From Isoperla grammatica (Eukaryota; Arthropoda; Insecta; Plecoptera; Perlodidae): 64,000 bases of DNA. The stretch is taken from the NCBI GenBank assembly GCA_945910005.1, contig OX246743.1, positions 43,620,736 to 43,684,735 on the forward strand. The letters run 5' to 3'. The notes under the pieces are model-generated. The model saw only the letters and a list, made by a program, of their open reading frames with translations. It ran no database searches and was not told where the DNA came from. This document shows, piece after piece, positions 1 to 12,137 of this stretch (position 1 is its first letter; each line of letters starts with the position of its first letter). Both the position numbers and the translations under genes were made by a program.

Positions 1-257
1 GATCAAATACGTTTTATAAGATAAATACATAATAATAATTGGTTCAATCTACCTTTCATTAGCATATTATGATAAGATTTTGATGCTGTTTATAAAAAGT
101 TTACAAAAGTAAAATATTTAAAAAAAAAGATCGATAAATAGATGCATAGGATAATCGTTGTTAGACTTATTATAAAAATTAGTCTTATATTAACGTATTG
201 ATCTTACATACAAAGTCCCTAGGAAATGTTTAACAATGTTCCTTTTCACACACGCAG

Positions 258-428
258 ATCTCCGTTGCCGCCCCCGTCGCTTACGCCGCCGCCCCCGTCG
301 CCTATGCCGCCCCCGCCGTCGTCAAGGCTCCCCTCGCCTACGCCGCCCCCGTCGCCAGCTACGGCGCGTACGCCTCCCCCGTCGTCAGGTCCTACGGCGC
401 CTACGCCGCCCCCGCCTACATCCACTAA
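258..428 (+). CDS. Cuticle protein, AAP(A/V)-repeat type, terminal exon only (5' exons outside window)
   Basis: This is the last coding exon of a structural cuticle protein secreted into the exoskeleton. It follows a CAG acceptor at 255-257 and encodes 56 residues before TAA at 426-428. The peptide is built of AAP(A/V), VAYAAAPVAYAA and SYGAYA blocks and ends in AYIH, exactly like the final exons of the two complete paralogues at 5946-6116 and 12812-12982. All three are 171 nt. It differs from them by an extra APLAYAAP-type block and VVRSYG instead of the LVKSYG ending. A polyadenylation signal AATAAA lies at 508-513 in a 3' flank shared with the paralogues. Only 257 bp precede it, less than the 421-bp intron 2 of the paralogue at 4818-6116, so exons 1-2 are probably off the left edge. 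Codons are strongly GC-ending in AT-rich surroundings. The open Gly-rich frame on the opposite strand is a mirror artefact. Confidence 0.85.
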   Translation: MSVAAPVAYAAAPVAYAAPAVVKAPLAYAAPVASYGAYASPVVRSYGAYAAPAYIH

Positions 429-1734
429 GAACTTCCTATTGACAACGTTGTACATACTTCCATGTACACTACAACTATTTATACGACGACCCTACGACAA
501 ATTTTGAAATAAAATGCGACGTTTCTAAATTAATTGAATTGTGTAATTTTAATTAATTATTTCCTTAATGTTCTCCAATTCCTTCCTTCCTTCCAATCTA
601 CCCTAAGGAACCACAATTGTAGTCTGTTAAAATTGGTTTACAATGCTTTAGTTTTTTCATACGTTCATAAAATAAAAACAATTTAAAAACCAAAATAGTT
701 ATTAAGGAGGGAAGCCACAGCAAATCTTAACTTTTAATGTATGGGACCAATCACGCTAAAACTTGCAGACATTGTTCAGACACTTTAAAAACTAAGATTA
801 AAAAAAAAAAAAAAAATACAAAAAAATAATATCCATTGTTATTTAAATTTTCATTGTTATTACAACAATACTCATGGGGCAAGCTGTAACAAGAGAACCA
901 ATAAAGATAAACTACTTTTTAAATTTTATATTGAAGATGGATAGACATGCAACAAATAAGTGTATCGCCAGTTAGACATTGTTAATATTATGGAAGCTAT
1001 TAGCTTTTAATTTCAATTTTTTTATTAAGAAACAAATTCCTAAATTTATAAGTAGTGAATTATTTTTTTTCTCGAGTACTAATAATCATGCAGATTTCAT
1101 GATACACTTTTTCATCTTAAATCTATTAAGGATAACACACACAAAAAATCATTTTTGTGGGACAAGTAGTTTGCAAGATATGATTTTCTCTATACTAAAT
1201 TGTGTATGAAAAAAAGATAAGCCAGAAAGAGGCTTTAAAGTCTAGAGTTTCAGCGCAAAAACGATGTACATGCATCATTCAAATGTAAAAAAAAACATAT
1301 TACATTAGTTATTTTCATTGTTTGGGTTAAAATATTAACTCATTAAGGTTCAAAGTAATCAATGTCAAATTTTGAAAAAAGGCGATTTTTTTAAATTTCA
1401 AGCAGTTTTTCTGTGGCTTCCCTCCTTAAGACAAGAAAACATTTATAAGAAAGAACATTAAATTTTCTACGAAATGTTTAAATAACTCTGTTTTACTTTG
1501 ACACAATTTTAATTTTAAATGACTTTTACAAGCGGGTTCCGCATGATAGCAGGTACTCGGTTAAATTTTCCGAATTCAATAAAGTGGACCCTCTAGAAGG
1601 AAAACTTGACTGGAGAAATGAATGAAATTAATAGAATTGAACCTTTTCTTCGACATTTTTGTTCATGACATGCCCTAGTCTTTCTTCAAGAAAATGGGTA
1701 GCTTTCGATTGCTGGTTGCAGAGACTTATAACCG
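429..1734. other. 3' UTR remnant, then AT-rich DNA with no recognised feature
   Basis: The first ~85 bp hold the 3' UTR and AATAAA (508-513) of the preceding cuticle gene. The rest is AT-rich with A/T homopolymers (e.g. 800-815). I see no coding exon with flanking splice sites and no repeat recognised elsewhere in the window. Confidence 0.5.
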
Positions 1735-2625
1735 TAGTTTTCTCGAAAAAAAAGCAATTTGTCGGATTTTTTTGTATTTCCTACTAGAAGGCATAATGCC
1801 AATTAAGATATGGTGTCCAACTCAATACTCATGTTTTCTGTCAAAATAGGTGTAAATGTGTAGCGACGTACGATGCGTTGTTACAAGGACCTATAAACGA
1901 AGTTTTCTCGAACAAGGTAGAATCTGCCGCAGAGTGTTTTATATTTTCTAATAGAAGGCCTAATGCTATTTAAGATGATTTGATTTTAAGATTTGAGTGT
2001 TCACATCTATTAAATATACCCACGTTTTCTTTCAGATCCATGGTAAAGGTGTAAATGTGTATCGAACGATGGGTAAATGCAAGGAACGATACACTCAGTT
2101 TTCTCGAACAAGGTGGAGTTTCTCGGGGGTTTCTTTATATTTTCTGATAAAAGGCTCAATGCCAATTAAAAAAAAGTGTCGAAATCTATTAAAATATACC
2201 CACGTTTTCTATAAAATCAATAGTTTATGTGTAAATGTGTAGCTTAAGATGGGAAGTGGTGGGGCTTATAAACGTAGTTTTCTCGAACAAGTTGGATTTT
2301 CTCGGAGACTTTTTTATAATTTCTAATAGAAGGCCCAATGCCAATCAAGAAAAAGGGTCCAGATCTTTTCAACATACATAAGTTTTCTATCAAATCAATG
2401 GTTTAGGAGCAAATGTGTAGGTTATACGATGGTAAGTGCAAGGGCGTAGTTTTCTCGAACAAGGTGGAGTTTTTCAGAGACTTCTTTATAATTTCTAATG
2501 GAAAGTCCAATGCCAATAAAGAAAAAGTGTCCAAATCATTTAAACATACCCACGTTTTCTATCAAACCAATAGTTTATGTTAATGTGTAGCGCACGATGT
2601 ACGCAAGTCAGTGCAAGTGCAAGAT
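1735..2625. repeat. Diverged ~175-bp tandem repeat, about five copies
   Basis: The phrase GTTTTCTCGAACAAGG recurs near 1735, 1896, 2096, 2273 and 2448. Each time it is followed by a TTTATATTTTCTAATAGAAGG-like stretch, AATGCCAATTAA, a CACGTTTTCT motif and GTGTAAATGTGTAG. Spacing is 161, 200, 177 and 175 bp. The copies differ by many substitutions and small indels, so the array is old. Short ORFs here are by-products of the repeat. Confidence 0.8.
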
Positions 2626-4700
2626 ATTTAAGAAGCAAGCAATATATTTAAAAACAGGAACCACCGCTTATTTTGGCATCAATCATTTTATCAAAATTTT
2701 TAGTTTACAGTTATATAGTCGCTGATGAATATGACGACATACGTAACTTACAAGAATACAGAACCTCTGCTAGGGGGTCTTGTCGAAAACCTTGCGATTT
2801 TAGAACGCGTCCAACTGTAAATCTATTCTTTCAATTGAGTAGTTTATATGTGTAAGTATACGCAGCCCTACATAACCATTGGTATAGGATGCTCCGGGGT
2901 AATTATGGGTCAGTGAAAACAGGGCTAAATAATTGGACACTTGTATTTACTGGAATGAATACATATTTTCTTAATTTAAAAAATGTAAGTTTATAACTAC
3001 ATAGGCTGTCGATGTTCAAATGTTTCTCTAGAAAGTGCGATCTGAGCACCATCTGTTAGCGAACCGTAGAACTACAATAACCAGCCCGCGCGTTGTTTGA
3101 ACTTTTACATTATCACTGAGTAGACGAAGCTCACTGCACATTCATTACGATCAGCTGCAAGTCGTGCTAACTACACCTCGCTCAAACTAAAAGCTTTATT
3201 AAACGCAAGCAATTGTTTAGTAATAAAATGAAAGCAAATAATTCAACTCAATGTCTTCAACTAGATATTACTTTAAACTCATAAGAACGGGATCTATAAC
3301 TATTATTTTAAAGTTATGAAGCCAGAATGCTTAAATTGGATTTCGGAAAGAATTGGGCATAAATATTAGTACAGTACCGGTTCTTGGCTTTCTTCCCATA
3401 TAGCAATGTATTAATTCTCTTCGTGCATAATTATAAGTTTATTAATCAAGCACTTTCTTTATATATGTGAAGATTGAAAAGATATCTAACACACGCCAAA
3501 TCATAATACAAAACGGGCAAAACAGTTGAAATTTCTGTCTTAAGGAAGGAAGAAAGAAATATTTCAATTCCGGGCAAAACAAACATAGAAACCAACCGCG
3601 TAAGTGTCCCTATACTGTTTTCCCATCATGACGTCACAGCAGGCAGGAGATCGAGCCGAGATCACTTTTAACGAGATTGAACGCGGGAACACAGCAGTAA
3701 CATCGTCAGCTGCAGCGGAGCAAAAACCCCAACACACCTCCGACCTGAGATAGGCCTATTACGTTGTACCTCATTATACACAGCCATAACCTGAGTATAA
3801 GCCTAACTATAATGTGTATACGTTGGATGATGTAAACTGTATAATATTGTAGATCTATAAACCTGTGATTATAAAATAAGCATGGAAGTAAATAAATAAA
3901 CAAGTTATGGTGATGTGAACATAACTGTTGTTGCATTCAGAGCATTAATCAGTGACTACGTTTTCAGAAACTTGTCTCACACAGTGGATTTCATTAGAAA
4001 TTAATTTATGTACAGTCACAACGCAAAAGAAGTATCGTTTCATTAAAACAAAATTTTAAAACCCGCTCGCAAAAAGCTTTTATCCTACTTTCGTGTGTTT
4101 TTTCTTTCATTTCTTCAAGTCTATATAGCTGAAATACGATTGAAACGAGTGAACAAAAATTTTCGCCAATCTTGAACTTCGTTCAAGTAATTTGAATAAA
4201 AATTAATACAACTGATTTCCATCGCAGTTTTCTGACCACGTGTTTCAGCAAATAATACTAGAAATGAAAAAATATGCCAGGAACCTAAGACGTGAGAGTG
4301 TATACTTTGAGAGATATAAATACTATTAGATTTGGCGTACAGTCCTCTAATAAGCCGTTAGTGAATAGACCACACCTAAAAAATTCGAAAATGGATAAAA
4401 TCACTGAAAAATAAAACCGAAATTGTAAATTCAAAAACGAAATTCGTTGTAAGATAAACCCATTTTCATGGTACCGGTACATCAATCTACCGTTCACATT
4501 TCCGAAATGTAATTAAATCTATAAATTTCAATGTTCTCCAGTTATTCTTGTTTCTGTGAAACACGATGTATACGATCCCCCGCGGTCCGGCCGTCTTGAA
4601 CGGACACGAGACTCCGGCCGACTACAGAGAGAGAAGGTAAGTCCATCATGGCGAGGAAGAAAGAAGGGGGGGACACCGTCATACCCCCTCCTCGCCCTCC
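2626..4700. other. Intergenic, nothing recognised
   Basis: No convincing exon, transposon terminus or tandem array. A palindromic CRE-like TGACGTCA occurs at 3628-3635. From about 4620 the sequence becomes the pyrimidine-rich upstream region of the cuticle gene at 4818. Confidence 0.4.
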
Positions 4701-4750
4701 CCGCCCGTTCCCTCAAGACCCTGACCTACCTTCCCTCAGGACCAGTGATG

Positions 4751-4758
4751 TATATAAA
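4751..4758 (+). promoter_or_regulatory. TATA box of the cuticle gene at 4818
   Basis: TATATAAA lies 67 bp upstream of the start codon. An initiator-like TCATTCATTC follows about 30 bp downstream (around 4780). About 100 bp including the box, from GACCCTGACCTACC to the ATG, is almost identical to the region before the paralogue at 12138, so the core promoter was copied with the gene. Confidence 0.75.
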
Positions 4759-4817
4759 CCGCAGCTTTGCCCTGGTAAATCATTCATTCGACCACAATCG
4801 ACTACAATCAACCAACA

Positions 4818-6116
4818 ATGTACAAGCTGGTAAGTGCACATTTATTTACTACAATCAAGTTTTCAAAAAAAAAATCTTTTACCATAACGTCTGAGACAAT
4901 ATTCACAAAAAGAGTTCGAAGCTTAATGTAAACACAAATCTGATTTACAAACGTAATTTTTTTTATTATGCTTATAACTATTGCAATAAATATATACTCA
5001 CATGACAGTAAAACATAGCTCGATTTTTATTCAATTCAAAGGTCCACGGACTTTCCATTATTATAAGAGTACACTATGTACACATAAGTGACTTAAATTA
5101 TATCTACCGTTTACCGAATTCAAACAAGGATTATATAGATATAAATTAAGGTGACTCAATACAAACGTGGAAACGCAAATTGTTGTTTGTATATGTGAAT
5201 AAATTCCTCTTGTAACCATTTTGAACTAATATAACCTCCCCCCCCCCCCCCCCTTCGCAGGTGATCGCCCTCCCCCTCTTCTTCGCCGCCGTTTCGGCCG
5301 GGTACCTCGGTGCCGGAGCTGTTGGCTACGCCGCCCCCGCCGTCGCCTACGGAGGCTACGGTAGCTACGCCGCCCCCGCCGTCGCATATGGAGGCTACGC
5401 CGCTCACGCCGCCCCCCTGGCCTACGCCGCGCCCGCTGTGCACGCCGTTGCCGCCCCCATCGCCTATGCCGCCCCCGCTGTCGTCAAGGCACCCGTCTCT
5501 TACTCCTACGCTAACGTGAACAAGGTAAGGAAGGTTTCACTTTACATTTTTTTAGAATGATTGAAACCATGTTTAGGCTACACAATTTCTCTCAATTTTC
5601 CAACCACCAAACCGTTTTGTCTTCCATATAGCCTACCTGAAATAATTTTGGTTTTTGTTTTGGCGTAGCATTGACTACCGATTTTAGAAACAATTTGAAA
5701 TATGGTAGTTTCCAAGGGACAAAATGAAATCGGGGGACACAGAGTGCCACGAAAATTACTCATAATGAATACACATGACACGGATTACCTGTTCTGGAAT
5801 TTCATAGTTTAGATCAATATTATATATATTTGAATTGCGCATTTATATAGTGAATATTGGACACCAAGAAATGCCGCTTACTGGGCTCATCCCATGGCTG
5901 CATGGCATGTGAGATACCGCAACTAAATGTGCTTTCTTCCCCCAGGTGTCCGTCGCCGCCCCCGTCGCTTACGCCGCCGCCCCCGTCGCCTATGCCGCCT
6001 CCCCCGTCGTCAAGTCCTATGGTGCCTACGCCGCCCCCGTCGCCAGCTACGGCGCGTACGCCTCCCCCCTCGTCAAGTCCTACGGTGCCTACGCCGCCCC
6101 CGCCTACATCCACTAA
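4818..6116 (+). CDS. Cuticle protein, AAP(A/V)-repeat type, complete three-exon gene
   Basis: Exons are 4818-4829, 5261-5524 and 5946-6116 (12 + 264 + 171 nt), all phase 0 with GT-AG borders (gtaagt and gtaagg donors; ttcgcag and cccccag acceptors), giving 148 aa. Exon 1 encodes only MYKL. A tiny first exon that splits the signal peptide is characteristic of insect cuticular protein genes. Exon 2 completes the signal peptide (VIALPLFFAAVSAG) and starts the mature chain, which consists of YAAPAVAYGGY and AAPAVHAV blocks. Exon 3 adds VAYAAAPVAYAA and SYGAYA repeats and ends in AYIH. AAP(A/V)-rich proteins are known structural components of arthropod cuticle; this one lacks a chitin-binding Rebers-Riddiford motif. 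A poly-A signal is at 6192-6197. It is almost identical to the gene at 12138-12982. The acceptor of exon 2 follows a run of C. Confidence 0.93.
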
Positions 6117-7274
6117 GAACTTGTTCGCAGTGCATTGACATCGACCATGTATATACTTGTATAATACAACCATTTTCACGACCAAGTTTGCAATAAAATG
6201 CGACATTTCTAAATTAAAAACTGTGTAATTTTGTTGACTGACCTGTCGAATTCCTTGTACCTATTCCTCAATATCTCATATTAGATAATTTAAAGTCGTA
6301 CACTTCAGTATTCTTAGTTTAGGAGTAAGAGATAGTTTTTAATTATTTCATAATCGGCATCCTTACATTGATCTAGAGTCTAGACATATATTTCACAAGA
6401 AGATACCAGCACACCGCACAATACAGCCGCAATACAGTCACGTCAAATGGAAAGAAATATTTCCATCTTGTATAAACTTGGCATTAGTCCTTTGCATAAC
6501 GCTCGAAAAAGGCCTGGTCGGTATAAAATTTGGGTCAAAGGATGACATATATCAAATGAAAGCTTGAAACAAGTGCTTTTCAAAAAATCATGATATACCT
6601 CTGGCAAATCCAGCTTTCTATGTCAAAATCAGGGTCAAAGGTCAAATTTGTAATTTTTTAAATAATTTTTAATTAAATAATGAAAAATGTTTGTAAGTTT
6701 AAAAATACTCATTTAGTAAGATAAATGTATAAAGTTTATTAAAAAAAAAACTTAATTTCCTACTTACCTTTTTTGACCTTGATTTGGGTCAATTTCCTCA
6801 AAATGGGTAATTTCTAAAATATTCTTCGATTTATTGGCCAATATTCATTATATCAACGTACTTACTCATGAATACGTTAACATGAATAGTTCTTATTGTT
6901 ATCACATTGTTTTCACGGTATTCATTCAAAATGGCGGTCAAAGGTCAATAGGTAAGTATCGTCAAACTAGGTCTAGTAACTTAAATATTACTTGTGGGTA
7001 CTCTAAAGACGCAGAATTTTAACTGCAATTACAATAACGAATAATAATATCATGTTTCAATCGTAAGAGGATGTAATCATCATATAACTTATAAACTACT
7101 TAAGATTGTTACTGAATTTCTAATTAATGTCCTCAGACATCAGGGTATTCTTAAATGGGTGTGCAACTGCAACAAAATACATTTTTAGAAAAGAGCATGA
7201 CCATGCTGAGATACGTGATATGATACTAGTATTATGTTATATCTACCTTAGCAGTCACTGTCCAAGTTGTCAGA

Positions 7275-7720
7275 TTAATCACCTTCTGACTCACTGGAAT
7301 TCTCATGCTGGCTACTGATACTGGTACTGGTATTTGTACAATCCTTCAGCTTACAAGCGTGGGTACACTTTTATTGATTGGCCAAACACTCACATGTCGG
7401 CATCTTGCAAACACGGCAACAGTTACAGACTAGGAGATGCATAACGGTCAAAGGTACTGGAGCTCCAATCATCCACTTGTTGCTCAGATCTCCTTCTGCC
7501 GTGGTTTCCCATCCATAGCCACGCGGATCAGGAACATCAGGGTTGGCGTCCAAACAACATATCCAGACCGCTGTTTGGTGGTTAGCTCGCAGCCGCAGGA
7601 TTTGAAGCAGTAGACAATCGTTTCAAGGTGGTAGCTGATTAGACTTAATATCATCACATTTACTTTTAAAAAGCTCGTAGGGCAGCTGGTTGACGCTTGA
7701 CTACCAAAAATCAAACACAC
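7275..7720 (-). pseudogene. Decayed Cys-rich (CXC/tesmin-like) ORF fragment, left arm
   Basis: The minus strand reads through recognisable pieces in two frames: DANPDVPDPRGYGWE, then WMIGAPVPLTVM, then a Cys-rich tail CNCCRVCKMPTCECLANQ. A TAA stop follows, and then KCTHACKLKDC and a terminal SSESEGD. The spacing CxCxxxCxxxxCxC resembles the CXC/tesmin-type cysteine motif found at the C-terminus of many uncharacterised invertebrate proteins that occur in high copy number. A frameshift near 7550 and the internal stop show it is not functional. The matching copy on the other arm has different lesions. Confidence 0.6.
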
Positions 7721-7812
7721 TTCGAAGATGTGTAAAAACTAGCGAGTTCGTTGGGATTCGAAGTATGTAATAGTAATACCCTCCCTGACCTCCATGCACT
7801 GGTTGTGACAAA

Positions 7813-7961
7813 GGTTGGAATTCATAGTCTGCCACTTCACCTAGAGGCACCCAATGTTGCTATGGATATGTTTTCTATATGGGAAATGACATGTATGAAA
7901 CTGTTACCTTGTTAACAACGGGCGCATCTATAGGTGTAGGGGACGACTATGAGTTCCAACC
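7813..7961. mobile_element. Palindromic MITE inside the foldback spacer
   Basis: The ends are inverted repeats: GGTTGGAATTCATAGTC... against ...GACTATGAGTTCCAACC. The sequence closely matches the 147-bp copy at 20643-20789, including CTATGGATTTGTTTT-like and ACTGTTACCTTG cores. It lies between the two arms of the larger inverted repeat, so it inserted there or was part of the original spacer. Confidence 0.85.
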
Positions 7962-8129
7962 TGAGTGAGCTCATTCAGTGGTAAAGGGAAAAATAGAACT
8001 TTGAATATCATGAGAAAAAACTCGCAATTCTGTGTCAAGCTAAGCAAGATGTGTCAGGACTGGAGAGTTTCTATCGATGTCATCAAAAAAACTCGAAGAG
8101 TTTGTCTGTAAACTCTGCTCTTTGACCAC

Positions 8130-8571
8130 AACTCTGTCATGCGTCAACCTGCTGCGCTACGAGCTTTTTAGAAGTAAGTGTGATGATCTGAAGTATAATC
8201 AGATACCACCTTGTAACAATTGCTTACTGCTTCATATCCTGCGACTGTGAGTTATCAACCAAACACGATCTATTGATACGTTGCTTGGAAGCCAACCCTG
8301 ATGTTCCTGATCTGTGTGGCTATGGATGTAAAACCACGGCAGAAGGAGATCTGAGCAACGACTGGATGATTGGAACTCCAGTACCTTTGACCGTTATGGA
8401 TCTCCTAGCCTGTAACTGTTGCCGTGTTTGCAAGATGCCGACCTATGAGTGTTTGGCCAATCAGATGAAGTGTTGGCCAACCAGATGAAGTGTACCCACG
8501 CGTGTAAGCTGAAGGACTGTCCAAATATCGGTACCCAGCATGAGAATTCCAGTGAATCAGAAGGTGATTAA
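8130..8571 (+). pseudogene. Decayed Cys-rich (CXC/tesmin-like) ORF fragment, right arm
   Basis: This is the counterpart of the left-arm fragment. It has ANPDVPDLCGYGCK, WMIGTPVPLTVMDLL and CNCCRVCKMPTYECLANQ, and a tail CTHACKLKDC ending in SSESEGD and a stop at 8569-8571. A roughly 20-bp tandem duplication (TTGGCCAATCAGATGAAGTG, then the same with one change) at 8453-8488 breaks the frame before CTHACK. The left-arm copy lacks this duplication and has a TAA instead, so the arms decayed independently. Confidence 0.6.
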
Positions 8572-9392
8572 TCTGACGACTTCAATTTTGAGTGATTTTG
8601 ACTTCAATTTTGATTAATTTGACGGCTAGACAGTGACTGCTAGGACAGATATCATATCATACTATCATATCACGTATCTCAGCATGGTCATGCTCTTTTC
8701 TAAAAATGTATTTTGTTGCAGTTGCACACCCATTCAAGAATACCCTGATGTCTGAGGACATTAATTAGAAATTCAGTAACAATCTTAAGTAGTTTATAAG
8801 TTATATGATGATTACATTCTCTTACGATTAAAACATTATATTGTTATTCCTTATTGTAATTGCAGTTAAAATTCTGCGTCTTTAGAGTACCCACAAGTAA
8901 TATTTTAGTTACTAGACCTAGTTTGACGATACTTACCTTTTGACCTTTGACCGCCATTTTGAATGAATACCGTGAAAACAATGTGATAACAATAAGAACT
9001 ATTCATTTTAACGTATTTATGAGTAAGTACGTTGATATAATGAATATTGGCCAATAAATCGAAGAAAAGTTTAGAAATTACCCATTTTGAGGAAATTGAC
9101 CTCAATTAAGGTCAAAAAAGGCTAAATTGGTAATTTAATTGTTTTTAAAGCAACATAATACATTTACCTAACTAAAAGTGTATGATTAAACTTGCAAACA
9201 TTTTTCATTATTTAATTAAAAATTATTTAAAAAATTACAAATTTGACCTTTGACCCTAGTTTTGACATAGAAAGCTGGATTTGCCAGAGGTATATCATGG
9301 TTTTTTGAAAAGTACTCGTTTCAAGCTTTCATTTGATATATGTCATCCTTTGACCCAAATTTTATACCGTCATTCTCGTTATGCAAAGGACT

Positions 9393-12070
9393 ACATAGGT
9401 GCATTTTTTGTTGCTGAATTTTTTCTGAATTTAACATTTTTTCTAAATCCAATAAGCTAACTTATTTGCATGGGCTGTGACTAGTCGTAAGACCAAAGAT
9501 TACAATGTAGGGCTAAAAGCATTGATAAGACGTACGAATTTATCACATGCCACATGAGTACAATTAGAGCCAGCAATGATATTACGGTACATAGCCTACT
9601 GATACTGAATAGAGAAAAAATAGTATGCTTGATAAAATGTTTTGAAAGCATGGTGTAGGCCCTACAGTAGTGTATGATGAAATGACAAAAGTTACGTACT
9701 ACCTAATTTTTCTCCATGTACATCGTATTCGTATACACCTTGCGCATGTTCAACTTGTTTGCCTAATGTTGTAATCAATTGTTACTAATTGTTGCGTTAG
9801 TCTGCTAGGGAAGCCAAAAACGTCAAGTTGGATACGCTACGTCGATCACATCGAATTCCACACGTCGTGTGAATACAACGGGGAACAAACATTGTTTACA
9901 TTTCTTTTCTACGAAATTAGAGACCTCGTTCTGAATACAAAAAAATGGCATGAAGTTATAGTAAGGTCACCAATCGGCAATCACATTCAAATTATACCAT
10001 TGTTCAAGATTTATGATGATGTTCGACTTACTTTGCATTACTTGCAGGCCTGGGTCTAGCAGCTATGCCTTTGGGTGGGCTAGGCTAGGAGGTTATGTAG
10101 CCCTAAAATTGTAGAACTAGATTGTTTTTGAGTTGAAACCAAAGCACACGAATTACTGCATCTGTTGCAGTGGTTGGATACCTTTTCACTTTTATATCGT
10201 GACATTATCAGTAAACACTTGAAACAGAAGATAACTAGGCCTTTGCCTAGCGAGCATGTGAAAGCACGTGTGTGTGAAGATGCCATTCTGCTGTCAGCTG
10301 TATCGTTTTTGGTCGAGAGCGTGGTCAAGAGTCGAATTCATGGTCGAATAAGGTTGCTGTTACCAACCCTTGAAAAATGAAAAAAGCTAATCACTTTCAA
10401 AAACAAAAATGCTAAACCTCTTCCAGATCAAAAGTGACAGTAAAAGGCGAAAACAATACTGCCATATAATACCTATACATAGATAAATAATCAGAAAAGA
10501 ATACATACTATTATAAAGATAAAAAAAATATGTTTAGTATCATATTTTGGAAGTTCAGAAAACAATGGGGTTTTAACTGATTGACAAGACTTTAGTAAAC
10601 CATGGAATGTAAACAATTTATGCGTTGTTTACCACTATCAAGCAAGTAAACACCATCGTTTACATCAAAGATTACACACTAGGTGTACATAAACGAGAGC
10701 GGCACAGTGTTGAAATCTTATTTCATATCAAACTTTGCTTTGAAATTTCAAATGAACTATTTTCTTCAGAAAATATATATTTCGGACCACAATATCGAAA
10801 AGCAAGAATATTCTCCCCAGACACTTTTCTACCCACTCAAGTAGAAAGTCACCGCATTCTCCCCAACTCCGGTAAAGCCACCGCGGACAGGTGTGTAAAT
10901 GTATAATATAACTAGCCGTCATAAACGAGAGCATATTTTAATTACATCTACGGACGTACAAGAATGTTGAGTCAATGGAAACGCTCCTTATTAATGCTGA
11001 TGTTATCTAGTGCAGCAGATATTGCACCGAGCTGAAGGACCTTGATAAGGACAGTCTGTGACCTTGAGAGCAGAGCAGGTGTTTCAGTGTTTAGGGAGAG
11101 AGGGTGGTGCCAGGATATTAATTTATGCCATACAAATTTTGATCAATTAAAAATGTGTTTACCTGTATGGACTATTTCTTCTTTTTGATAACTAATTCCA
11201 AAGTTTTAAGCACATATAGGCACCATATTCAATTAATTAACGTTAATTTTTTTGTTTTATCGCCGATTCCTATAATCATCCATGCAGTGATTTAACAATT
11301 CATAATTAATTTGCAAAATTCTTTTTGAAAACTTGTGATTGTGCATTTCATTGTTATTTGTATACAATATTTTAAATTTCTCCTAACATTATATAGTAAC
11401 ACATTTTGTAGCTTGTGTTAAAGATGTAAAGTATTGTAATGCACACTACTATACTATGCTGTATGTGTTGAAAACAGTTAAAGTGCTTAACAATGATATA
11501 TTATACTTCCTGTTCTAAAAATTTTGATTAAATTAGACAAACACATCTACAACAATCTACCTACTCTCTCAGGTAAGCTGTCAACTTCTGTACCTTTCCC
11601 GCCACTGGAACATCTTCGTTCTCTACCTAGTTGGCCCCCTCTACCCTTATAAATATATACATGTTTGTAAAATATACACGTTTCCGTACAAATAAAACAT
11701 TCTATTGTTTACAACACTACTTTAGAAGCTAAGAACAAACATGAATTATATTTCAGATTACACACAAAGGAACTAATATTTCCACCAAGTTTTTGGACAG
11801 GCAATACGCATGGTTTATGATGATTATCGTGCAAGTACAGTTAGCAGCAAGGTCGTTCACAAAGAGAAGTGCCCGGTCGGCGTCCGGCCTACGCCCATAT
11901 ACAACCCGAACCATGTTGTATGGCGGACGTCTGTGAACAGGACCAGCTACCTACCTATACAAGTACAATCAGTGAAGGTAACGCATGTCTTGAAGGAAAG
12001 AAGGGGGGATCTCCCCCTCTCCGCCCGTTCCCCCTCGACCCTGACCTACCTTCCCTCAGGACCAGCGATG
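9393..12070. other. Intergenic, nothing firmly recognised
   Basis: A 70-codon frame at 10171-10380 follows an acceptor-like TGTTGCAG, but nothing else supports it as an exon. The rest is AT-rich. From about 11990 the sequence becomes the duplicated upstream region of the cuticle gene at 12138. Confidence 0.4.
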
Positions 12071-12078
12071 TATATAAG
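12071..12078 (+). promoter_or_regulatory. TATA box of the cuticle gene at 12138
   Basis: TATATAAG lies 67 bp upstream of the ATG, the same distance as in the paralogue at 4818. It is embedded in the same ~100-bp block (CCTTCCCTCAGGACCAG before, GCAGCTTTGCCCTGG after). One base of the box differs between the genes (A versus G at its last position). Confidence 0.75.
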
Positions 12079-12137
12079 CCGCAGCTTTGCCCTGGTAAAT
12101 CATTCATTCGACCACAATCGACTACAATCAACCAACA

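Larger units (their letters stand above)
6486..9392. mobile_element. 2.9-kb inverted-repeat (foldback) element
   Basis: The left arm (about 6486-7700) reappears inverted as the right arm (about 8135-9392). Matching landmarks include AGTCCTTTGCATAACG at 6486 against its reverse complement ending at 9392, the TTGACCCAAATTTTATACC and AAGCTGGATTTGCCAGAGG stretches, and TTGGCCAATATTCATTATA. The arms are about 1.2 kb and visibly diverged, with indels. The spacer (7701-8134) holds an unrelated MITE. Each arm carries a decayed copy of the same Cys-rich ORF pointing outwards. It could be a transposon with very long terminal inverted repeats or two head-to-head copies of one element. I found no target-site duplication. 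Confidence 0.85.

Noticed and set aside
10080..10380. Overlapping frames of 82 and 71 codons on opposite strands
   Set aside because: An acceptor-like site precedes the plus-strand frame, but there is no domain, partner exon or conserved motif; not called.
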